From contig CAYGGG010000006.1 of assembly GCA_964349455.1 (NCBI GenBank), positions 1-26,180 of the forward strand: 26,180 bases of DNA, read 5' to 3'. Positions 15,176 to 21,247 of the stretch are shown here, one piece after another. Numbering within the stretch: position 1 is the stretch's first letter; every line of letters begins with the position of its first letter. The position numbers and the translations under genes were made by a program. The notes below the pieces were generated by a model, which saw nothing but the letters and a program-made list of their open reading frames with translations, had not been told where the DNA came from and did not search any database. Source of the stretch: CSSED10-109M sp964349455 (GTDB lineage: Bacteria > Bacillota_I > Bacilli_A > RF39 > UBA660).

Positions 15176-15200
15176 AATATCCCTCCTCTGGATTTCACCT

Positions 15201-15228
15201 ATTATAACACATTTTTAAATAAAATCAA
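15201..15228 (-). promoter_or_regulatory. Promoter ahead of the 118-residue gene
   Basis: On the minus strand TTGATT (15228-15223) is followed after 16 bases by TATAAT (15206-15201) in an extended TGTTATAAT context. It straddles the stop codon of pth. Confidence 0.55.
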
Positions 15229-15779
15229 CCATCAAGGGACATAAATTTATCAAATGAATATTTCAAATAATTATCGACTATTGAAGCCACTTTTTCTTTT
15301 ACAATATCTATTTTTTTCAATTCCTCCTTGGTAAATTTAGCTAACACATAATCAGGAATCATCATTAATTGATCTCTTGATATTCCAATTTTAATTCTTT
15401 TATATTCGTTGGTTTTTAAATGTTTCTCAACACTTTTTAATCCATTATGACCCGCCGAACTCCCGTTTGCTTTTATTTTATAATTACCAGTTTCAATATA
15501 GTAATCATCATATATTATTAACAAATCATCTAATTCTATTTTAAAATAATCTATATATTTTTTTACAACTTGCCCAGAGTTATTCATAAACATTTGTGGT
15601 TTTAACAGCATAATCGTCTCGTCTTTATATTTAAATTCACCATACAATCCATTAAACTTTTTTTTATCAATCTTAATGTTTCTATCTTTAGCAATTTGAT
15701 CAACAATAATAAACCCTGCGTTGTGTCTTGTTTTTTGGTATTGTCTACCTGGATTTCCTAACCCAACAATCAACTTCAT
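15225..15779 (-). CDS. pth: Peptidyl-tRNA hydrolase
   Basis: A 184-residue essential enzyme releasing peptides from prematurely dropped peptidyl-tRNA. The N-terminal GLGNPGRQYQKTRHNAGF carries the conserved Asn9 and catalytic His19. PQMFMNNSG includes Asn66, and LLIIYDDYY carries the active-site Asp near 91. The NGSSAGHNGLKS segment also matches. The length is standard. A GAGGTGAAAA site precedes the ATG, three bases after the trmN6 stop, so it is co-transcribed with it. Confidence 0.97.
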   Translation of the reverse strand: MKLIVGLGNPGRQYQKTRHNAGFIIVDQIAKDRNIKIDKKKFNGLYGEFKYKDETIMLLKPQMFMNNSGQVVKKYIDYFKIELDDLLIIYDDYYIETGNYKIKANGSSAGHNGLKSVEKHLKTNEYKRIKIGISRDQLMMIPDYVLAKFTKEELKKIDIVKEKVASIVDNYLKYSFDKFMSLDG

Positions 15780-15782
15780 TTT

Positions 15783-16523
15783 TCACCTCATATTTCCCGG
15801 GAAATAATTTGTATATTTTTCTAGTTCTTTTGTATATTTTTCATCTCTATTGTGAACAATTAAAGGCGCTTCTATTTTTATACCTTTTTTTCCATTTTTA
15901 GTTCCTTCAATCAACACCATATGGGCTGATTTCCCACTTTTTGAATATATGAATTTAATTCGCTTTGGTTCAATATTGTTTTCAGTCATCGCTAATAAAA
16001 CATCCATAAATCTTTCTGGCCTTTGGACAATTGCTAAGTTACCCCCGTTTATCAACAGTTTTTTAGCAACTTTTAATACATCTCCAATTTTTAGCATTGT
16101 TTCATGCCGCGCAATTGTTTTCTCAACGTTTTGATTTAAATTCGAACTATCATTAATTTTAAAAAATGGTGGATTACAAACAACGGTGTCAAACTTATCA
16201 CCATTTTCTTTTTTATACCATTCTTTTATGTCTTCGTTAATTATTTCAATTTGATTCTCTAAATTATTAATTTTAATTGTTTTATTTGCCAACAGGAATA
16301 ATGATTTTTGAATTTCAATCCCAATTATTTTTGCCGTTGTTTTCGTGCTTAGAATCACCGGGATGGGTGCATTACCAGTCCCAATATCTAAGATTCTTTT
16401 GCAATTTTTTTTAATTGTAACAAAACTACTTAACAATATAGTGTCTAAAGAAAATTTAAACATCTTATCATCTTGGCATATTTTTAAACTTTTATCGCCA
16501 AAAAGATAGTTAATTTTTTCCAT
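15783..16523 (-). CDS. trmN6: tRNA1(Val) (adenine37-N6)-methyltransferase-like protein (YabB/TrmN6)
   Basis: A 246-residue Rossmann-fold SAM-dependent methyltransferase of the YabB/TrmN6 family. The SAM motif DIGTGNAP is at 46-53, and NPPF at 117-120 is the N6-adenine methyltransferase signature. The N-terminal FKFSLDTILLSSF matches 'F.FS.DA.LLA.F' of YabB. The longest frame starts at a TTG at 16541, but the ATG at 16523 gives the family N-terminus, so I chose it. The start overlaps the end of ricT by 14 bases. The exact modified tRNA is inferred from the family. Confidence 0.88.
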   Translation of the reverse strand: MEKINYLFGDKSLKICQDDKMFKFSLDTILLSSFVTIKKNCKRILDIGTGNAPIPVILSTKTTAKIIGIEIQKSLFLLANKTIKINNLENQIEIINEDIKEWYKKENGDKFDTVVCNPPFFKINDSSNLNQNVEKTIARHETMLKIGDVLKVAKKLLINGGNLAIVQRPERFMDVLLAMTENNIEPKRIKFIYSKSGKSAHMVLIEGTKNGKKGIKIEAPLIVHNRDEKYTKELEKYTNYFPGNMR

Positions 16524-17286
16524 CTCTTTTTTCCACTTCAATCAGGTCCCCATTTTCAGTTTGCACAGTATATATTCCTTTTAGACAATCTATTCTAACA
16601 ACTTTTCCTTTTGGACTATTGACAAATTCTCCTTTTTTGGGCATATTCCTTTTGCACTCTCGGTAAAATTCATCCTCATAATTCAAACAACATAACAATC
16701 GCCCGCACGCTCCATTTATTTTATTAGGATTTAATGCTAGGTCTTGATTTTTTGCCATGTTTATTGAAATATTATCTAGCCTATTTAAAAATCTTGAACA
16801 GCAAAGTTGTTGCCCACATTGCCCAATTCCACCTACTTCTTTAGCTTTGTCGCGAACTCCTATTTGCAAAAGCTCTATTCTCGCTTTAAATAACTTTGCT
16901 AATACTTTAAGTAATTCTCGAAAATCAACCCGTTGATCGGCAAAAAAACTAAAAACTAAGGTTTCCCGATCAAATGAGTATTTTGCTCCAACAACGTGCA
17001 TCTTTAATTTTTCTTTTTCAACAATCTCTCGGCATTGCTTAAGCGCCGTTTTTTCTTTTTCGACATTTTCTAATTGAATTCTTTCATCTTCTTCAGTTGC
17101 AATTCTTAGCACCCTTGCTAATTTATACTTTTCCTCGTCGATATTTGTTTGAACAACTAAGCCATATTGCAAGCCCTTGCTCGTTTCAACAATTACCCTA
17201 TCATTTTTTCTAATATCTAATCTATTTCGATTAAAATGATACACTTGAGTACTTTTTTCAAATCTAATCGCTACTATATCACTCAT
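16510..17286 (-). CDS. ricT: PSP1-domain protein RicT (YaaT)
   Basis: A 258-residue PSP1-domain protein. In B. subtilis the RicT (YaaT)-RicA-RicF complex carries [4Fe-4S] clusters and steers RNase Y mRNA processing. The cysteines are all present: CGQQLCC (C157, C162, C163) and CGRLLCCLNYE (C194, C199, C200). The start ATG overlaps the holB stop (ATGAGTGA), so it is translationally coupled. RicA and RicF genes are not in this window. Confidence 0.92.
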   Translation of the reverse strand: MSDIVAIRFEKSTQVYHFNRNRLDIRKNDRVIVETSKGLQYGLVVQTNIDEEKYKLARVLRIATEEDERIQLENVEKEKTALKQCREIVEKEKLKMHVVGAKYSFDRETLVFSFFADQRVDFRELLKVLAKLFKARIELLQIGVRDKAKEVGGIGQCGQQLCCSRFLNRLDNISINMAKNQDLALNPNKINGACGRLLCCLNYEDEFYRECKRNMPKKGEFVNSPKGKVVRIDCLKGIYTVQTENGDLIEVEKRDGKN

Positions 17287-18127
17287 TTTCCACCTCCTGG
17301 AATAAAAATACCATCTTGTCCATCAACAACTTTAAATTCATATTATATCTAATTTGTTTTTTAAGATAAACTAAAATTCTTATTTTTTCAATTAACCGCT
17401 TTAACGTGTTTTTTTCAATAATAATATTTTGTTTTTCTTCAACGAATAATTCTTTTCTTATTTTATGTTTTAACATCTCGTTATATATATAAATCATCGC
17501 CTTTAAAAACTTTTCCATCTCTTGCTTTTCTTTTACAACTACAAAAACCATTTCATCGACATATATGTTCACGCATAATCCATTTGTTTCATATTTTTCA
17601 ATAAATCTCCGCGCTGCCTCCCTTATGTTTTCATCGCCATTTTCCTCTTTGTTATTTGGAATTAAATGGATAATGCTACATCTTGATTTAATTGTAGCGA
17701 GGACTGCTTCAAGATTCTCGGTTGTAAGTAATGCAATAATATTATCGCTCGGTTCCTCTAAAAACTTCAATAACGTATTAGCTGCTGAAACGTTTAATTT
17801 TTCAGCTTCTTCTAAAATATATATTTTTTTCCCAATTTCAATCGCTTTGGTTGAGAATTCTTCTTGCAATTCAGCAATTTGTTGTTTTTTAATTTGAATC
17901 CCATCCGGTCTAATAAATTTTAAATCAATTAACACTTCACGATCTATTTTTTTGCTCACTTCTTGATCGGCATTTATTATTTCCTTAATAAAATCTTTTA
18001 TAAATTGTAATTTGTTTTCTCCCTGTGGCATTACAAAAATATATGCGTGTCCTAAAGTATTGTTCCAAATCTGATTTCTTAATATTGAAACAGCTCTTTC
18101 TTGCTCTTTTTCATGTTTTTCTAGCAT
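17279..18127 (-). CDS. holB: DNA polymerase III subunit delta'
   Basis: A 282-residue clamp-loader subunit. The N-terminal region has a degenerate nucleotide site (HAYIFVMPQGENKLQF instead of a working P-loop), as in other delta' subunits, while the AAA+ features IQIKKQQIAELQ, YILEEAEKLNVSAANTLLKFLEEP and IKSRC are clear. It partners with DnaX in the clamp loader that places the beta clamp on DNA. It starts 10 bases after recR with an AAGGGGG site and overlaps ricT. Bacillus genes tmk and yaaQ/yaaR, which usually lie between recR and holB, are absent. Confidence 0.9.
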   Translation of the reverse strand: MLEKHEKEQERAVSILRNQIWNNTLGHAYIFVMPQGENKLQFIKDFIKEIINADQEVSKKIDREVLIDLKFIRPDGIQIKKQQIAELQEEFSTKAIEIGKKIYILEEAEKLNVSAANTLLKFLEEPSDNIIALLTTENLEAVLATIKSRCSIIHLIPNNKEENGDENIREAARRFIEKYETNGLCVNIYVDEMVFVVVKEKQEMEKFLKAMIYIYNEMLKHKIRKELFVEEKQNIIIEKNTLKRLIEKIRILVYLKKQIRYNMNLKLLMDKMVFLFQEVENE

Positions 18128-18137
18128 TTATGCCCCC

Positions 18138-18734
18138 TTATATCGTTTTTCTTTCGTCAATTGCCCTTTCCAATGTTAACGAATCTATATATTCAATATC
18201 AACTCCATGTGGAATTCCTTGAGCTATTTTTGTTATCACAATCTTTTCGCCATCAAGTAGTTTTTGAATGTACGCAATTGTTGTTTCTCCTTCAATCGAC
18301 AGTTTTAACGCGAACATTAGTTCTTCTGTTCTTTCTTCTTTCAATCTTTTAATTAATGGATTAATAATTAAATCTACTTTATCCATTCCTTTTAAGGGCG
18401 AAATCGAATCTTCCAAGACATAATACAGCCCGTTGTATTTTCCGATTTTTTCAATCATTATCACTTTTTTTACATCTTCTACAACACATATTATTTTTTT
18501 ATTTCTTTCTTGATCACTACATACGAGGCACAAGTCTTTTTCCGCTATATTATTACATTGTTTGCACTTTTTAATCGTTTCTTCTAACTTTCCAATTGTT
18601 TCGCCAAATTGCTTTAATTGTTCTTTTTCCATTTTCAGCGTTGCTAACGCCATTCTTTCAGCGCTTTTCTCGCCGATTCCCGGAAGTTGATTATAAAAAA
18701 AGATTAAATCCTCTAATGTTTTGGGATATTTCAT
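18138..18734 (-). CDS. recR: Recombination mediator protein RecR
   Basis: A 198-residue RecR, which works with RecF and RecO to load RecA on gapped DNA. A helix-hairpin-helix (LPGIGEKSAERMA, 17-29), a C4 zinc finger (C57, C60, C69, C72) and a Toprim domain (CVVEDVKKV..IE.. YNGLYYVL, then SPLKGMDKVD) are visible in normal order. Its ATG overlaps the ybaB stop by one base (TAATG). Confidence 0.97.
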   Translation of the reverse strand: MKYPKTLEDLIFFYNQLPGIGEKSAERMALATLKMEKEQLKQFGETIGKLEETIKKCKQCNNIAEKDLCLVCSDQERNKKIICVVEDVKKVIMIEKIGKYNGLYYVLEDSISPLKGMDKVDLIINPLIKRLKEERTEELMFALKLSIEGETTIAYIQKLLDGEKIVITKIAQGIPHGVDIEYIDSLTLERAIDERKTI

Positions 18735-19018
18735 TAAAATAAACCGGGCATCCCACGTGTATACTGCCCCATCCTTTTTTCCGTTTCATTTTCAATATCT
18801 TTTATAGCTTGATTAAATGCAATCATTGTTAAGTCTTCAATCATTTCTTTGTCTTCAACCTTTTTAAATTTCAACTCGAAAATTTGCTTATTTCCTTTCA
18901 TTTTCAAAACTAGTACTTCATTTTCAACCACAAACTCTTCTTCATCTAGTTTTTTCTTTTCGCTAATCATGTCTTGTTGTAACTTCTGGGCTTGTTTTAT
19001 CATTGCCTGCATGTTCAT
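18734..19018 (-). CDS. ybaB: YbaB/EbfC-family nucleoid-associated protein
   Basis: A 94-residue DNA-binding protein of the YbaB/EbfC/YaaK family, whose gene nearly always sits between dnaX and recR. The N-terminus MNMQAMIKQAQKLQQDM is typical, as is the C-terminal Gly-containing 'M.....PGLF'. The ATG at 19018 has a GGAAGTG site; a longer TTG start at 19045 is possible but less likely. It follows dnaX by 13 bases. Confidence 0.93.
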   Translation of the reverse strand: MNMQAMIKQAQKLQQDMISEKKKLDEEEFVVENEVLVLKMKGNKQIFELKFKKVEDKEMIEDLTMIAFNQAIKDIENETEKRMGQYTRGMPGLF

Positions 19019-19031
19019 TTTTCCACTTCCT

Positions 19032-20642
19032 TTATTTTGTTTCAATCAAATCGGCAAAAGAATGCTCGATTTCGTTTTTTTCTTCATTTTTTTTTACTTT
19101 TTCTGCTTCCCCATTTTCTTCGACAAATTGATATTTTCTTTTCTTGTTTTTAAATTCCTCGCGGTATTGATCCCACTCTTCATTATCAACGGCAATTGTT
19201 TTTATTTTCATTTTTAATTCTTCTTTTAATATTTTTTCAATTCTTTTTAAATCCCCGTTGTACATCTCTGCACAAGTGATTGAATCAAATCTAATAATAA
19301 AATACTGGTGCTCATCACTAGCTGCGACGATTTCGCCATCAAATAACAAATGACCATTCTTTTTTACTATTTCAAACATTTTTATTTTTAATTGTTCGTT
19401 CAGTTCCGTTTTAAATTGCCTGCTTACTTTTGAAAAAGTATTATCAATTCTAATTCTTTTTAGTTTTTCCAAACTTTTTTCATCTAATGTTCCACGTGGA
19501 ACATTATTTTTTTCTTCTTTTATTAATGTTTCACGTGAAACATTATTTTTTTCTTTCTTCAACGTTTCACGTGGAACATCATTTTTCTCTTCTTTCAACG
19601 TTTCACGTGGAACATCACCAAATTCTTCTGCATAGTCAATTAACGCTATTTCAAACAAGGTTTTTGGGTTATTATCTTGTTTCATGTCATATAAGAATTG
19701 ATTTAGCCTCAAAATTTTCTCTAGTTTTTTTGTTTCCAACTCTTTATCTGTGGTTTTATTACACTTCATTTCAACCAGTTCTTTTCTTAAATAATCAATC
19801 AATTCTTCTGTAACCTTCACCATGTTTTTGCCTTCGCCATAATATTGATCAATTTTCAACAGTATTTTATCTAACCGGCCATTTTCCATTTCTTTCAACA
19901 ATTCTTTTAATTCTTTTTCATCTAACGACCCATTTATTTTATGAACATCACTTACCGTTATTAAGGTTGGGCTATATGCACTCGCTTGTTCCATAAGCGA
20001 TATTGCATCCCGCATTCCTCCCTGTGCCAATCTTGCTATTTCTTCTAATGCCGAGTCCTCAATGCTTATTTTTTCTTCATTTTTTATAAATTCTAATCTT
20101 TTTTTAATTGCTTGTTCGCTTAATCTTAAAAAATCTAGTCTTTGACACCTTGACAAAATTGTTTCTGGAACTTTGTGTGGTTCGGTTGTTGCTAGAATAA
20201 AAGTTGCATAGCGCGGTGGCTCTTCTAATGTTTTCAACAAAGCATTAAACGCCGAACTCGTTAACATGTGAACTTCATCGATAATATATATTTTGTTTTT
20301 TCCGTAAGTTGGGGCCAAACTTATTTTGCTTTTTAATTCTCTAATTTCATCAACACCATTATTTGAAGCAGCATCTATTTCAATTATATCCAAGGTGTCT
20401 TCTTGCCTTTGTTTGCAAAAATTACATTCTCCACAAGGTTTTACTTTACCCTCACAATTCAAGCTGCGTGCAAAAATTTTGGCAACACTTGTTTTCCCAG
20501 TTCCTCTTGGCCCTGAAAAAAGATATGCGTGAACTGTTTTTTCATTTTTGAATTGGTTACCTAAAATAGTTATTATTACATCCTGTCCACATATATCATT
20601 TAGGCTTCTTGGTCTGTATTTTCGGTATAGTGTTTGATGCAT
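19032..20642 (-). CDS. dnaX: DNA polymerase III subunits gamma/tau, with embedded parS repeats
   Basis: A 536-residue clamp-loader ATPase. Walker A GPRGTGKT is at 44-51, the zinc-binding cysteines are C63, C70, C73 and C76, Walker B DEVH is at 122-125, TTEP at 152 and SRC at 164-166. The clamp-loader body ends near residue 340. Then comes a linker (about 342-388) with four copies of V(P/S)R(E/G)TL at 12-13 residue spacing, encoded by parS-like DNA. A tau-like C-terminal domain follows. No programmed frameshift site was noted. An AGAGAGGTG site and a TATAAT-like -10 (about 20663) precede the ATG. Confidence 0.97.
   Translation of the reverse strand: MHQTLYRKYRPRSLNDICGQDVIITILGNQFKNEKTVHAYLFSGPRGTGKTSVAKIFARSLNCEGKVKPCGECNFCKQRQEDTLDIIEIDAASNNGVDEIRELKSKISLAPTYGKNKIYIIDEVHMLTSSAFNALLKTLEEPPRYATFILATTEPHKVPETILSRCQRLDFLRLSEQAIKKRLEFIKNEEKISIEDSALEEIARLAQGGMRDAISLMEQASAYSPTLITVSDVHKINGSLDEKELKELLKEMENGRLDKILLKIDQYYGEGKNMVKVTEELIDYLRKELVEMKCNKTTDKELETKKLEKILRLNQFLYDMKQDNNPKTLFEIALIDYAEEFGDVPRETLKEEKNDVPRETLKKEKNNVSRETLIKEEKNNVPRGTLDEKSLEKLKRIRIDNTFSKVSRQFKTELNEQLKIKMFEIVKKNGHLLFDGEIVAASDEHQYFIIRFDSITCAEMYNGDLKRIEKILKEELKMKIKTIAVDNEEWDQYREEFKNKKRKYQFVEENGEAEKVKKNEEKNEIEHSFADLIETK
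19488..19503. other. parS: parS-type ParB binding site 1 (in dnaX)
   Basis: TGTTCCACGTGGAACA, a perfect 16-bp palindrome differing from the Bacillus parS consensus TGTTTCACGTGAAACA by symmetric changes. It lies in dnaX codons about 380-385 and encodes NVPRGT on the minus strand. Confidence 0.85.
19527..19542. other. parS: parS-type ParB binding site 2 (in dnaX)
   Basis: TGTTTCACGTGAAACA, identical to the canonical perfect parS palindrome. It starts 39 bp (13 codons) from site 1 and encodes NVSRET. Confidence 0.92.
19563..19578. other. parS: parS-type ParB binding site 3 (in dnaX)
   Basis: CGTTTCACGTGGAACA, two mismatches to consensus, 36 bp from site 2. It encodes DVPRET on the minus strand. 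Confidence 0.8.
19599..19614. other. parS: parS-type ParB binding site 4 (in dnaX)
   Basis: CGTTTCACGTGGAACA, identical to site 3 and 36 bp from it. It encodes DVPRET at dnaX residues about 343-348. Confidence 0.8.
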
Positions 20643-20691
20643 ATCGTCACCTCTCTATTAAATTATATCATTATTTTTGCTATTTTTCGTT

Positions 20692-21117
20692 TTATCTTTT
20701 GTTTTGAAAAAATTCTTTTAATAAAGCCGCCTCTTCGCCTTTTGTTTCTAGTTTTTCAACTATTGTTTTCTTAAAAATTGATTCCCCTTTAATATATTTA
20801 CTAAAGCCATATTTTGGGGAATCGGCAGCATAAATTATTTTTTTTATTTTATTTTCAACTATATAACCAAAACAGAAAAGGCAGGGTTCTAGCGTTATAT
20901 AAATCGTACTGTTTTCTAGATTCGTCTCCTTTTTCAAAGCATTGTTTATTGCATTAAATTCGGCGTGCCGATATCCTTTTTTAGTTTGATATTGTTCGTT
21001 TTTACCAAACCCAATTATCTTTTCGTTCTTAACAATTACCGCTCCAACTGGGACCTCTTCTTTTTTAAAGGCTTCTTTTGCAAGCTTAAGCGCTTGCTTC
21101 ATAAAATATTGTTCCAT
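20692..21117 (-). CDS. tadA: tRNA adenosine(34) deaminase (TadA-like)
   Basis: A 141-residue zinc deaminase of the cytidine deaminase fold. It converts wobble A34 of tRNA-Arg(ACG) to inosine. The zinc and catalytic residues are H51, E53 (RHAEFNAI) and C79, C82 (EPCLFC). The tadA-dnaX adjacency is conserved in Bacillota. The frame remains open upstream, but the ATG at 21117 follows GAAAGGAAAA, and the longer version would run into the SRP RNA. The motif after PCxxC (FGYIVENKI) is less typical than the usual 'AGAI', so another deaminase of this family is a minor alternative. Confidence 0.9.
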   Translation of the reverse strand: MEQYFMKQALKLAKEAFKKEEVPVGAVIVKNEKIIGFGKNEQYQTKKGYRHAEFNAINNALKKETNLENSTIYITLEPCLFCFGYIVENKIKKIIYAADSPKYGFSKYIKGESIFKKTIVEKLETKGEEAALLKEFFQNKR

Positions 21118-21134
21118 ATTTTTCCTTTCATCAT

Positions 21135-21215
21135 AAAAGACGCACACACAAAGCGGTTCTTAAGGCTGCTATCTTCCAATCCTGACCTGATTCAAACATT
21201 TGTGTTGCGTCTTTT
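21135..21215 (-). ncRNA. ffs: Signal recognition particle RNA, small bacterial (4.5S-like) type
   Basis: About 80 bases on the minus strand. The conserved hairpin reads CAGGUCAGGAUUGGAAGAUAGCAGCC, i.e. the 'UCAGG..GGAA..AGCAG' Ffh-binding loops closed by a GGAA tetraloop. The ends pair as AAAAGACGC with GCGTCTTTT and continue through ACACAAA/TTTGTGT with one bulged base; the outer stem followed by TTTT also reads as a terminator. The position between gyrA/tadA and dnaX matches scr of Bacillus. The form lacks an Alu domain. Exact ends are inferred from the stem. Confidence 0.92.
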
Positions 21216-21217
21216 CA

Positions 21218-21246
21218 AAAATACTATATTTTCATCTTTTTTTCAA
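21218..21246 (-). promoter_or_regulatory. Possible promoter of the SRP RNA
   Basis: TTGAAA (21246-21241), 17-base spacer, TATTTT (21223-21218) on the minus strand, directly after the gyrA stop and ending a few bases before the SRP RNA. The -10 is poor (a better TATAGT at 21228-21223 has only a 12-base spacer). Confidence 0.4.
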
Positions 21247-21247
21247 A

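Noticed and set aside
18745..18760. CACGTG core near the ybaB end, considered as another parS
   Set aside because: The flanks (CATCCCACGTGTATAC) fit the 16-mer at too few positions. The same applies to the CACGTG at about 8789.
19487..19813. Rightward reading frame starting MFHVEH with repeated FHVEH/FHVKH
   Set aside because: It is the reverse reading of the parS-like repeats inside dnaX. Such small FHVEH proteins are a common false call over parS sites. No ribosome binding site supports it.
20692..21147. Longer tadA starting at 21147
   Set aside because: The extra N-terminus would be encoded in the SRP RNA stem, and the ATG at 21117 has the ribosome binding site and the family start.
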